Shown here piece by piece: positions 1 through 6,827 of a stretch of DNA of 8,301 nucleotides. Where the stretch lies: the NCBI GenBank assembly GCA_946615875.1, contig CAMOIK010000091.1:1-8301 (forward strand). Direction: 5' to 3'. The notes under the pieces were generated by a model, which made no database searches, was not told where the DNA came from, and saw only the letters and a program-made list of their open reading frames with translations. Position numbers and translations under genes: made by a program. This DNA is from an uncultured Verrucomicrobiota bacterium. GTDB lineage: Bacteria > Verrucomicrobiota > Kiritimatiellia > RFP12 > UBA1067. The number at the start of each line of letters is the position of its first letter. Within the stretch, counting starts at the first letter, position 1.

Positions 1-18
1 ACCGCACCCGCGCCACAC

Positions 19-85
19 GGCGAGCTGACTTGCCAAAGCAAATGCCCGTAGGGCGTGGGCACTTGCTTTGGCAAGTCGGCTCGCC
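19..85. repeat. Long near-perfect inverted repeat (hairpin), 29-bp arms
   Basis: Arms 19-47 and 57-85 flank a 9-nt loop (48-56). By hand pairing, 27 of 29 positions are Watson-Crick, one is G-T (26/78) and one is A-C (42/62). The right arm is followed by eight A residues (87-94). A T-tract does not follow the stem on either strand, so it does not fit an intrinsic terminator. It lies 21 bp upstream of the -35 box of greA. It could be a dispersed palindromic repeat, a cruciform or a protein-binding site; the function is unknown. Confidence 0.85.
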
Positions 86-106
86 CAAAAAAAAGGCGTC
101 GGGGTA

Positions 107-136
107 TTGTCAGAAGCAGGGAGAATTTGGTATAAT
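107..136 (+). promoter_or_regulatory. Sigma70-type promoter of the greA operon
   Basis: TTGTCA (107-112) is one base off the TTGACA consensus. It is separated by 18 bp from a perfect TATAAT (131-136), which is preceded by TGG and so forms an extended -10. Transcription should start near 143, giving a leader of about 25 nt before the greA ATG at 169. A Shine-Dalgarno-like AAAGGA lies at 153-158, 10 nt before the ATG. No other gene-sized element lies between the hairpin and greA. Confidence 0.75.
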
Positions 137-168
137 TTCCGCCCCATCCAAGAAAGGAATGAGACTGA

Positions 169-2361
169 ATGGCTGAAACCGAGATCATGGCGGACGAACT
201 GGCCGAATGCGCACAGCGCGGCGACTTCGCGGGTGCGCTGGCGTTCGTGCGCAAGAACCAAGAAGCGGTATTCAATCGACTGGGCGCGGCCGGCGTGCGC
301 GACGCTCTGAGGAACGCGACGAAGGACAGGCTTCTGCTCTCATACATCGACAGCGTGGAGTTCGGGGCCAGGCCGCTGTCTGAATGCCTCGTCAGGCTGG
401 AGAAACTGCTTTCGCTTCAGGTCGGCTCCAAGGTTCTGTGCAAGTCTCTGGAGTGGGGGTGCGGTGAAGTGAAGCGGCTCGACCACTTCTACCGCAAGAT
501 CACGGTGGATTTCCGCGTGAAGAAAGGCCACCAGTTCTCCTACGCGGCGGCCATCGACATGCTCACCGCGGCTGGGGACAACCACATCCTCGTGCTGCAG
601 AAGGCGGACCCGGTGCGTTTCGCCGCCATGCTCGGCGAACGGCCCGGCGAATTCGTGAAGGCGGCGCTCAAGAGTTTCGGCGCGATGAGCGTGCAGCGCA
701 TGGAGAGCGTTTTCGTGCGCTGCGGCTTCCTGAAGAGCCACGAGTGGAAGGCGTTCTGGGAGCGCGCCAGGGCGGACCTGAAGCACGACAAGCTGGTGCA
801 CGTGCCCGTGAAGCGCACCGACCCCATCGAGCTGAAGGCGTCGGAGGAAAACTACGGCGACGGCTGGCTGGCTGCGTTCAGCCGCGAGACCGACCCCAAG
901 CTCATCCTCTCCGGAGTGCGCGAATACGTGGCGAACGGCGGAATGAAGGCGCCGACTGAACAGGCGAGGGCGACCATCGGCGACCGCCTGGCGTTCGCCG
1001 TGACCGCGGCGCGCCGGGTTGACGACGCGCTCTACGCCCGCATCGCCTCTCTCGTGACCTCGCTGGGCTTCGAGAAGCCGACGGCGGCGGAGATGCGCGA
1101 ATACCTGTGGGACCGCAAGCGGTTCATCAAGGCGGCGGCCACGCTGCCCGCCCGCGAAGTCGGCGAGATGATTTCCTTCCTCGCAGTGGACGAGGCCGCA
1201 CGCGCCAAGATCTGCAAGGCCATCCCCGAACTGTGCTACACGGCTGTGCAGGAGATCGTGACGCGCTTCGGCACGGAGACCGACTCTTCGCTGGAGAAGC
1301 GGCGCGAGGTGGCGGCGGCGCGCAAGGAGATTTCCGACCTGATGCGCCTGCCCAAGGCCCCGGCGACGCTGACCACGCTCCTCGTGGGCAGCTTCCAGCG
1401 CTTCCGTCCGGGCGAGCGGCCCGCGACGGCGGAGGAAATCGAATACTCCGCCGAAGACAAGGTGCTGCTCGGCATACACGGCGAAACGGGCGCGGACGGG
1501 CGGTTCGTCTGGAAGGCGAAGACGGGATGGTGGCAGCTCCCGCCGTTCATCTCGCTGCTCACGCACGCGATCGCGCTCGGCGAGGGCCGCCAGAACGGCG
1601 AAACCCTGAAGATGCAGAACATCGTCCGCAGACTCTTCGCCCAGCAGAAGAGCGGCGACGCCGACGCCAAGAAGTCCGACAAGTCCTGGCTGGAAAAGGC
1701 GTTCGAGTGGCTTGGCGACGACGACAAGGCGCTGTTCTTCGAGCGCTTCCAGGCGTCGATAGCGTGGGATCCCTCCACCCACCACGCGATCGTCATGAAG
1801 ATGATACGCCTCGTCCCCGACCTTGAAAGGCACCTCGTCAAGATAGAGAAGAAGAAGGAGTACGCCCGCGTGACGTCGCACCGCTCCTACGCGCAGCGCA
1901 AGGCAGAGTATCTGAAGCTCATCAACAAAGACATGCCGGAGAACGTCCGGAAGATCGAGGAGGCGAAGAGCTACGGCGACCTTTCCGAAAACGCGGAATA
2001 CCAATACGCCAAAGACGAGCAGCGCGTGCTGATGCAGAAGCAGTCCGTGATGCAGGCCGATCTCGAGGCCGTCAAGGAGTCGGACTTCTCCGACGCCGGC
2101 ACCGACGAGGTGATGCCCGGCGTGACCGTGGTCGTGGACGCCGACGGCGAACAGCGCAAATACACCATCCTCGGCGAGTGGGACAACGACCAGGAGCGCG
2201 GCGTGATATCCTCGCGCACCCGCCTGGCCGCGAATATGCTCGGCAAGAAGCCGGGCGACCAGTTCGAGCTGCCCAACGCCGACGGCAAGGCGACGTTCGC
2301 GCGCATCGTGGCGATCGAGCCGCTTTCCACCGACATACGCGCGTGGATGGCGGAGGGTTGA
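169..2361 (+). CDS. greA: Transcription elongation factor GreA, long form with large N-terminal extension
   Basis: The 730-residue protein carries a GreA module only at its C-terminus (about 572-730); stand-alone GreA is about 158 residues. The coiled-coil part (573-645) contains GDLSENAEY at 603-611. D604 and E607 sit at the positions of the acidic tip residues that place Mg2+ in the RNA polymerase active site for transcript cleavage, so rescue of backtracked polymerase is the expected role. The FKBP-like C-terminal domain follows (about 650-730). The first 570 residues are mostly alpha-helical in character, with a small beta-rich segment at about 86-128 (WGCGEVKRLDHFYRKITVDF) that resembles a CarD/SH3-like fold, then HEWKAFWERARADLKHD at 191-207. 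This layout recalls the roughly 715-residue GreA of Chlamydiae and Verrucomicrobia, from memory of the family. The ATG at 169 is 10 nt after AAAGGA and follows a strong promoter; an in-frame ATG at 187 is less well placed. It is the first gene of the plus-strand unit. The role of the N-terminal region is not known to me. Confidence 0.9.
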   Translation: MAETEIMADELAECAQRGDFAGALAFVRKNQEAVFNRLGAAGVRDALRNATKDRLLLSYIDSVEFGARPLSECLVRLEKLLSLQVGSKVLCKSLEWGCGEVKRLDHFYRKITVDFRVKKGHQFSYAAAIDMLTAAGDNHILVLQKADPVRFAAMLGERPGEFVKAALKSFGAMSVQRMESVFVRCGFLKSHEWKAFWERARADLKHDKLVHVPVKRTDPIELKASEENYGDGWLAAFSRETDPKLILSGVREYVANGGMKAPTEQARATIGDRLAFAVTAARRVDDALYARIASLVTSLGFEKPTAAEMREYLWDRKRFIKAAATLPAREVGEMISFLAVDEAARAKICKAIPELCYTAVQEIVTRFGTETDSSLEKRREVAAARKEISDLMRLPKAPATLTTLLVGSFQRFRPGERPATAEEIEYSAEDKVLLGIHGETGADGRFVWKAKTGWWQLPPFISLLTHAIALGEGRQNGETLKMQNIVRRLFAQQKSGDADAKKSDKSWLEKAFEWLGDDDKALFFERFQASIAWDPSTHHAIVMKMIRLVPDLERHLVKIEKKKEYARVTSHRSYAQRKAEYLKLINKDMPENVRKIEEAKSYGDLSENAEYQYAKDEQRVLMQKQSVMQADLEAVKESDFSDAGTDEVMPGVTVVVDADGEQRKYTILGEWDNDQERGVISSRTRLAANMLGKKPGDQFELPNADGKATFARIVAIEPLSTDIRAWMAEG

Positions 2362-2410
2362 GGCGCGCCCGGCGACGGAGCGCGGGACGGCGTGGATACG
2401 CAAACACAGA

Positions 2411-2416
2411 AAGGAG
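2411..2416 (+). promoter_or_regulatory. Ribosome binding site of the DksA-like gene
   Basis: AAGGAG lies 7 nt upstream of the ATG at 2424. It is the best Shine-Dalgarno site in the plus-strand unit and fixes this start; the same frame is open upstream back to 2178. The rest of the 62-nt gap after greA is GC-rich and shows no terminator. Confidence 0.8.
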
Positions 2417-2423
2417 ACAGTGC

Positions 2424-3032
2424 ATGGCAGCAGTTTCAGACGACGCAAGCAAGCCCCTGGAAGCGGCTAAGCCAAATCGCAGGGCGCCGGTCATAATCAA
2501 ATCGCAGCCGAAGAAGAGCGAGCCGATCGACACGTCGAAGGCCGTGGCTTTCGCCATGTCGATCGCGCAGGAAATGAAGCGCAGCGCCCGCGAGGCCAGC
2601 CAGAAGCCCGAAAGCGCCGAGATCCGCCTTTCCAAGCGCCCGACAACGCGCGAACGCGGCCAGAACACGATCAAGTTCCCCGACGAGGATCTCGCGGAAT
2701 TCCGCAAGAGGCTGCTGCAGGAGCGCGACAGGGCGTACAGCGGGGTGGACGCGATGAAGGCCACCGGCTTCAACGAGTCCGACGACCACGAGGCGGACGG
2801 CGGCGACGGCACCAACCAGACGCTGCGCCTGCAGGCTCTTGGACAGATGGGCAACATCAAGCGGACCCTCCAGCAGATCGAAGAGGCGCTGCACCGCATC
2901 GACGACGGCACCTACGGCGTGTGCACCGTGTGCGGCCAGCTCATCCGCAAGCCGCGGCTCGTCAACCAGCCGTTCGTGCTCACGTGCATGGAGTGCCAGA
3001 ACGAGATGGAGCGCGAGGCGAAGAACGCCTGA
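2424..3032 (+). CDS. DksA/TraR-family zinc-finger transcriptional regulator with basic N-terminal tail
   Basis: 202 residues. The C-terminal half has the DksA/TraR architecture: a helical hairpin (about 88-160) and then a four-cysteine zinc finger, C167-x2-C170-x17-C188-x2-C191, with the same spacing as E. coli DksA. The hairpin turn holds DGGDGT (125-130), close to the DxxDxA tip that DksA inserts into the secondary channel, but with T in place of A and shifted about one residue relative to the zinc finger. The first 85 residues are Lys/Arg/Ala/Ser-rich, low in complexity, probably disordered and of unknown role. Known members bind RNA polymerase and tune initiation, often with ppGpp; whether this one does is inference. 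The stop is 4 nt before the lspA start, so the two genes are probably translationally coupled. A DksA/TraR gene next to lspA is an arrangement I recall from other bacteria. It could equally be called TraR-like, so no symbol is given. Confidence 0.88.
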   Translation: MAAVSDDASKPLEAAKPNRRAPVIIKSQPKKSEPIDTSKAVAFAMSIAQEMKRSAREASQKPESAEIRLSKRPTTRERGQNTIKFPDEDLAEFRKRLLQERDRAYSGVDAMKATGFNESDDHEADGGDGTNQTLRLQALGQMGNIKRTLQQIEEALHRIDDGTYGVCTVCGQLIRKPRLVNQPFVLTCMECQNEMEREAKNA

Positions 3033-3036
3033 CGCG

Positions 3037-3528
3037 GTGAAGACGTTCCTCGCAATATTCGCGGCGACGATGAACCTCCTCCTTGTCGATGTCGCGACGA
3101 AGGAGGCGGCGCTGCGCAACCTCCCCGCCTCCGGCTCCGTGGCCGTGGTGCGGGGTTTTTTCGATCTCGCGCTCGTGAAGAACCGCGGGTGCGCGTGGGG
3201 GATGCTCCAGGGGCAGGTGTGGCCGCTGGCGGCTTTCGCGCTGTTCGCGCTGGCGGCCATAGCGTGGAAGCGCAAGGCCATCTTCGACACTTCCTGCATC
3301 GCGACCGGCTCGCGCGCGCCGCGTCTGGCGGCGGCTGTGGCGGAGTGCATGCTGTATGCGGGCATCCTCGGCAACCTCATCGACCGCGCCTTTCGCGGTT
3401 TCGTAGTGGACATGTTCGACTTCCACTTGGGCGGGAGCCACTTCCCGTGCTTCAACGTGGCGGACGCATACATCACCATCGCGGCGGCCACGCTCGTCGT
3501 GCTTTCCCTGCTGCCGCGCCGAGAATGA
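3037..3528 (+). CDS. lspA: Lipoprotein signal peptidase (signal peptidase II)
   Basis: 163 residues from a GTG start. This inner-membrane aspartyl protease removes the signal peptide from prolipoproteins after lipidation by Lgt. Visible family motifs are D18-VATK after the first membrane segment (3-17), KNRGCAWGM (48-56), GNLIDR (112-117), VVDMFDF (123-129) and FNVADAYI (139-146). D125 and D143 are the expected catalytic pair. Four hydrophobic segments fit: about 3-17, 61-77, 97-115 and 144-160. The GTG at 3037 is preferred over ATG 3070 because it supplies the full first membrane helix. It has no good Shine-Dalgarno site and begins 4 nt after the upstream stop, which suggests translational coupling. 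The length is normal for LspA. The segment between membrane helices 2 and 3 is Cys/Ser-containing and less typical. Confidence 0.93.
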   Translation: MKTFLAIFAATMNLLLVDVATKEAALRNLPASGSVAVVRGFFDLALVKNRGCAWGMLQGQVWPLAAFALFALAAIAWKRKAIFDTSCIATGSRAPRLAAAVAECMLYAGILGNLIDRAFRGFVVDMFDFHLGGSHFPCFNVADAYITIAAATLVVLSLLPRRE

Positions 3529-3565
3529 CGACGCAGCCAGCCGTCAAGCAACCCTTCCCATCGGC

Positions 3566-4234
3566 ATGGATGTCAAAATAGAGTCTTCCTGGAAAGAAGT
3601 CCTCGCCCCGGAGTTCGAGAGCGGCTACTTCGCGGCGCTGGCGGAGTTCGTCCGCACGGCCTACCGCACCGGGCGCTGCTATCCGCCGGGTTCGAAGATA
3701 TTCGAGGCGTTCAACCGCACGCCGTTCGACCGCGTAAAGGCGGTAGTGATCGGCCAGGACCCCTACCACGGGCCCAACCAGGCGCACGGGCTTTGCTTTT
3801 CGGTGCAGCCGCCCACGCCGCCGCCGCCTTCCCTGCGCAACATCTACAAGGAGCTCGAGAACGAATACGGCGTCTCGCTGGACGGCGCGAACGGCGACCT
3901 CACGCGCTGGGCCGACCAGGGGGTGCTGATGCTGAACTCGACCCTGACCGTCCTCGCCGGCGCGCCGATGTCGCACTTCGGCAAAGGCTGGGAGCGTTTC
4001 ACCGACGCGGTGGTGGCCGCGCTCGCGAACCGCCGCGAACATCTAGTCTTCATGCTGTGGGGGTCGCCAGCGCGGAACAAGGGAGCGACGATAGACCGCC
4101 GCCGCCACCTTGTCCTCGAGACGACGCACCCGTCTCCGCTCTCGGCGCACAGGGGATTCCTCGGCTGCGGGCACTTCAAGAAGGCCAACGACTACCTGGC
4201 CGCGCACGGCATGGCGCCGATCGACTGGTTCTAG
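3566..4234 (+). CDS. ung: Uracil-DNA glycosylase, family 1
   Basis: 222 residues, full length for the family. The enzyme excises uracil from DNA as the first step of base-excision repair. The water-activating loop GQDPYHG is at 63-69 with catalytic D65. F78 in GLCFSV stacks on uracil, N124 in LMLNSTLTV gives uracil specificity, and HPSPLSAHRGF (188-198) carries catalytic H188 and the DNA-intercalating L192. The start is supported by alignment of ESSWKEVLAPEF with the E. coli N-terminus (ELTWHDVLAEE). No Shine-Dalgarno site is evident in the 37 nt after lspA. A proline-rich stretch (PPTPPPPS, 82-89) occupies the usual P-x-G-x-x-x-PPS loop. It is the last gene of the plus-strand unit, and its TAG stop overlaps the opposing nhaC stop. 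Confidence 0.97.
   Translation: MDVKIESSWKEVLAPEFESGYFAALAEFVRTAYRTGRCYPPGSKIFEAFNRTPFDRVKAVVIGQDPYHGPNQAHGLCFSVQPPTPPPPSLRNIYKELENEYGVSLDGANGDLTRWADQGVLMLNSTLTVLAGAPMSHFGKGWERFTDAVVAALANRREHLVFMLWGSPARNKGATIDRRRHLVLETTHPSPLSAHRGFLGCGHFKKANDYLAAHGMAPIDWF
4231..4234. other. Shared CTAG: overlapping convergent stop codons of ung and nhaC
   Basis: Bases 4232-4234 read TAG on the plus strand and end ung. Bases 4231-4233 read TAG on the minus strand and end nhaC. The self-complementary CTAG therefore closes both genes. No hairpin plus T-tract fits between them, so each transcript must end inside, or run antisense through, the opposing gene. Confidence 0.95.
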
Positions 4235-5436
4235 CGGCGCGTCGGCGGCCGCCCGCCGAAAAAGACCGAGACCATTGCGAAGAGCGCCAGCACCGGCGCA
4301 TAGTAGAGCGAGGCCAGAAGGTCCGCCGAAGAGAATCCCTGTCCCGTCCCTGCGGCGCAAGCCGAGGCGATCAGCAGTTGCGCGCCATACGGCAGCAGAC
4401 CCTGCACTACGCAGCCGGAAATGTCGATTATCCCGGCGAGGCGTACCGGGTCGGCGCCGGACTTGCGCCCCATTTCGCGCACGACCGGGCCGGCGATGAC
4501 GATGGCGACGGTGTTGTTGGCGGTGACGAGATTCACGAGGGCGGTGAAGGCGAACGCCCCTGCCTGGCACGTGCGTGAACCGCGCACGAAGCGGGAGAAC
4601 GCCGCCGTGAGCGCGTCGATGCCGCCGGCGGAGCGCACGAGCGCGAAAAAGCCGCCGGCTAGCAGCGCTACATACAGGGTCTCGCCCATGGCGAGCGCGC
4701 CCTTCCCGACCGCCGCGCACACGCCGCCGAAGCCCATGGCGCCGCACGCCATCCCGGTGGCGGCGGCGAGGGCGGCGCCCAAGAAGAGCGTGGCGACCAC
4801 GTTTACCCCGGCCAGCGCCAGCGTCAGCACGAGCGCGTAGGGGGCGACGAGAAACGCATCGCGCCAGACGGGCGGCGCGATGCGGCAGTCTGCGGCGGCG
4901 TTCGCGCCGATGGCCGCATAGAGCGCGAAGGCGGCGACGGCGGCGGGGATCGCTATGCGGGCGTTCGCGACGAACTTGTCGCGCATCTCCACTCCCTGGG
5001 TTCGCGTGGCGGCGATCGTCGTGTCGGAGATCATAGAAAGGTTGTCGCCGAACATCGCGCCGGAGACCACGGCGCCGACCGTCAGGGCGGGCGACAGCGA
5101 CAGCGCCGGGGCGAAGGCGAGCGCGATCGGCGCGACCGCGGCTATGGTGCCGCACGACGTGCCGACAGCCAGGGATATCAGCGCGCCAACGAGGAAGAGC
5201 CCGGCCACGGTGAAACGCGCGGGGATGCAGCTCTGCGCCAGGCGCACGGCGGCGTCTATCGCGCCCGCCTCGCGGGCGACCTCGGCGAACGCCCCGGCCA
5301 GGATGAAGACGAGACACATCACCATTATGTCCGTCTCGCCCATGCCGCGGGCGAGGATTTCGACTCTCTCGCCGAGCGTCCGGCGCCGGTTCAGGCAGAG
5401 CGCGAACGCCACTGCCGCCAGGAACGCAACTGTCAT
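4231..5436 (-). CDS. Na+/H+ antiporter, NhaC family
   Basis: 401 residues, nearly all hydrophobic helices (roughly 10-11 membrane segments by eye). Family signatures are GTSCGTIAAVAP (92-103) and the long conserved run from GAMFGDNLSMISDTTIAATR (126-145), with TQG next and MRDKF at 151-155. D131, D138 and the T/S-rich loop are typical NhaC features. The second half has the pseudo-repeat equivalents NLVTANNTVAIVIAGP (302-317) and DISGCVVQGLLPYGAQ (338-353). Characterised NhaC proteins exchange external H+ for cytoplasmic Na+, or malate/lactate in the MleN branch; the substrate here cannot be read from sequence. The protein is somewhat shorter than most NhaC members. ATG 5436 is preceded by AAAGG with about 6 nt spacing. 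It begins 39 nt after the GspG-like gene and is probably cotranscribed with it. Confidence 0.9.
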   Translation of the reverse strand: MTVAFLAAVAFALCLNRRRTLGERVEILARGMGETDIMVMCLVFILAGAFAEVAREAGAIDAAVRLAQSCIPARFTVAGLFLVGALISLAVGTSCGTIAAVAPIALAFAPALSLSPALTVGAVVSGAMFGDNLSMISDTTIAATRTQGVEMRDKFVANARIAIPAAVAAFALYAAIGANAAADCRIAPPVWRDAFLVAPYALVLTLALAGVNVVATLFLGAALAAATGMACGAMGFGGVCAAVGKGALAMGETLYVALLAGGFFALVRSAGGIDALTAAFSRFVRGSRTCQAGAFAFTALVNLVTANNTVAIVIAGPVVREMGRKSGADPVRLAGIIDISGCVVQGLLPYGAQLLIASACAAGTGQGFSSADLLASLYYAPVLALFAMVSVFFGGRPPTRR

Positions 5437-5475
5437 GACAAGCCTTTCATGTCGGTTTCGGCGCGCGAGACGGCG

Positions 5476-6786
5476 TCATTCGGCTCTCCACGGAATCGTG
5501 ACGGCGGCGGGGCGCATTCCTTCGCACGAAGCGGTGAGCTTCAACGGCTCGCCGCTGCGCGAAGTGCGGCGGAATGCGACGGCCGCGCCGTCGCACAGCG
5601 AAATCTCCCCCGGCCCTTCCAGCGCGAACTCGAACGCCGCGCCGTCGTTCGGCGCCGCCAGGCCGTTTTCATCGACCAGCCTCGCCAGCGCGTAACCGTC
5701 CTCGCTGTCGCCGAGCGACCTGGTAGATACCAGCTCGACGGCCACGGGGGACTGCGCGGTCCTCACCGCGTCCTCGCCTATGTATGTGCCGTCGCGGTAT
5801 GCGATCACCTTGGCCTCCCCTGGCTCGTACGCGGCGGACCAGACGAACGGCTCGCCTTCCCCGCTGCGGCGCACGCGCCCAAGCGACCTGAGATTGACGA
5901 ATGCTTCCGCCTCGTCGCCAAGCGTCCAGCACCTGATTTCCACGGGCTTGCCGACCATGTCCTCCGGGTATGTCCAGTGCGAGACGATGTGGACGGCCGG
6001 GTTGCCCGCGGTCATGGCGGCGATCGCGCCGTACATGGCGCGCTCGTCCACCTTGGAGGCGGCGAACTCCGCCCTGCGGCGCTCCTGCTCGTCGGCGGCG
6101 CGCGCGATGGCGGCGAGGCAGTCGCGCACCTGGCGCTCTACCAGCCGCTTCGTCTCTTCGTCCGGCGCGACGATTATCCCCCTCAGCCTGTAAGGCACCC
6201 ATTCCTTCGTCCAGGACGTGTCGCGGAACGGCTCGTCGAACAGCGCGGGATTGCAGAGTATGTCGTCGCTGGTGCCGGGCGCCCCGTCCGGTCCTGCGGA
6301 GAAGAGCGCCGGTGTTTCGCCCGGTCCGCCCGGGATGTACACGTAGTCGTTCTTCCAAGGGTCGCGGAGTATTCTGCCGCCGTGTATGTACGGGCCGTTC
6401 CATCCGGCCTTTACGACCTGGGTGGACGCGAGGATGGCGAGGCCCTCCTCCTCGGTGGGGAACTGCCCGGTGTGGTAGTGGTAGCGGCCAAGGGCGACCG
6501 CGAGCGCGTCCAGCGACTTCCTGACGATTATGGCGTCCTTGGATATCCTGGCCTTTCCGCCCTTCCCCGTCAGGGTCATGAAGACGGAGGCGAGCAGCAT
6601 CAGCCCCAGCAGCAGCACGACGTAGAACACCACGCCCTTCTTCATCTCCGGCGCCTTCAGGCCCGACATCTCCGCCCGCTTGCGCTCGTATTCCTGCGCG
6701 ATGCGCCGTATCGCGGCGTCGCGCCGCTTCTTTCCGCTCGCGTTCTTGGCGGGGAACTTCCTCCGCATCTCGTTTACGTCTATCAT
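5476..6786 (-). CDS. Membrane-anchored GspG-like (type II secretion pseudopilin) domain fused to GH2-type C-terminal beta-sandwich modules
   Basis: 436 residues. Residues 1-50 are basic and helical, probably cytoplasmic. One membrane helix follows (51-72). Residues 84-178 match the T2SS protein G core: RYHYHTGQFPT (101-111), GWNGPYI (128-134), DPW (142-144) and the Ca-loop-like SAGPDGAPGTSDDI (163-176). A charged helical linker runs from about 205 to 255. Residues 265-345 resemble the DUF4982 domain of GH2 beta-galactosidases (HIVSHW at 266-271, GKPVEI, SLGR at 301-304, YEPGEAKVIAYRDG at 320-333, VRTA). Residues 347-433 resemble the following GH2 Ig-like domain (ALEGPGEI at 388-395). No GH2 catalytic barrel is present. 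The prepilin cleavage/assembly motif is degenerate: KKG|VVFYV has Val at +5 instead of Glu. Incorporation into a pseudopilus is therefore doubtful; a periplasm-facing anchored protein is more likely. A GGAGGA lies 12 nt before ATG 6786, and the gap after the phosphorylase stop is 41 nt. The domain calls rest on motif resemblance; the function is unknown. Confidence 0.8.
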   Translation of the reverse strand: MIDVNEMRRKFPAKNASGKKRRDAAIRRIAQEYERKRAEMSGLKAPEMKKGVVFYVVLLLGLMLLASVFMTLTGKGGKARISKDAIIVRKSLDALAVALGRYHYHTGQFPTEEEGLAILASTQVVKAGWNGPYIHGGRILRDPWKNDYVYIPGGPGETPALFSAGPDGAPGTSDDILCNPALFDEPFRDTSWTKEWVPYRLRGIIVAPDEETKRLVERQVRDCLAAIARAADEQERRRAEFAASKVDERAMYGAIAAMTAGNPAVHIVSHWTYPEDMVGKPVEIRCWTLGDEAEAFVNLRSLGRVRRSGEGEPFVWSAAYEPGEAKVIAYRDGTYIGEDAVRTAQSPVAVELVSTRSLGDSEDGYALARLVDENGLAAPNDGAAFEFALEGPGEISLCDGAAVAFRRTSRSGEPLKLTASCEGMRPAAVTIPWRAE

Positions 6787-6827
6787 GCTTGCTGCCTATC
6801 CTCCGTGTCGGCGCGGTCCGCCGCCGT

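Noticed and set aside
19..94. Hairpin as an intrinsic terminator
   Set aside because: The adjacent homopolymer is A8 after the stem on the plus strand and T8 before it on the minus strand; neither gives the T-tract downstream of the stem that termination needs.
159..176. Mini-ORF of five codons (MRLNG) overlapping the greA start; a similar one (MKGLS) overlaps the nhaC start at 5433-5450
   Set aside because: The Shine-Dalgarno spacing suits the main genes rather than the mini-ORFs, there is no attenuator structure, and such short frames arise easily by chance.
2362..2410. GC-rich inverted bases after greA as a terminator
   Set aside because: Only short imperfect complementarity and no T-tract; the next gene follows closely with its own strong ribosome site.
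340..2448. 702-codon open frame antisense to greA
   Set aside because: It lies opposite a well-supported gene, its translation is rich in Arg/Leu/His/Val with no recognisable domain, and such long mirror frames are expected from strong GC3 bias.
4043..5317. 424-codon open frame overlapping nhaC in another minus-strand frame
   Set aside because: The translation is an Arg-rich low-complexity shadow; the nhaC frame carries the conserved motifs.
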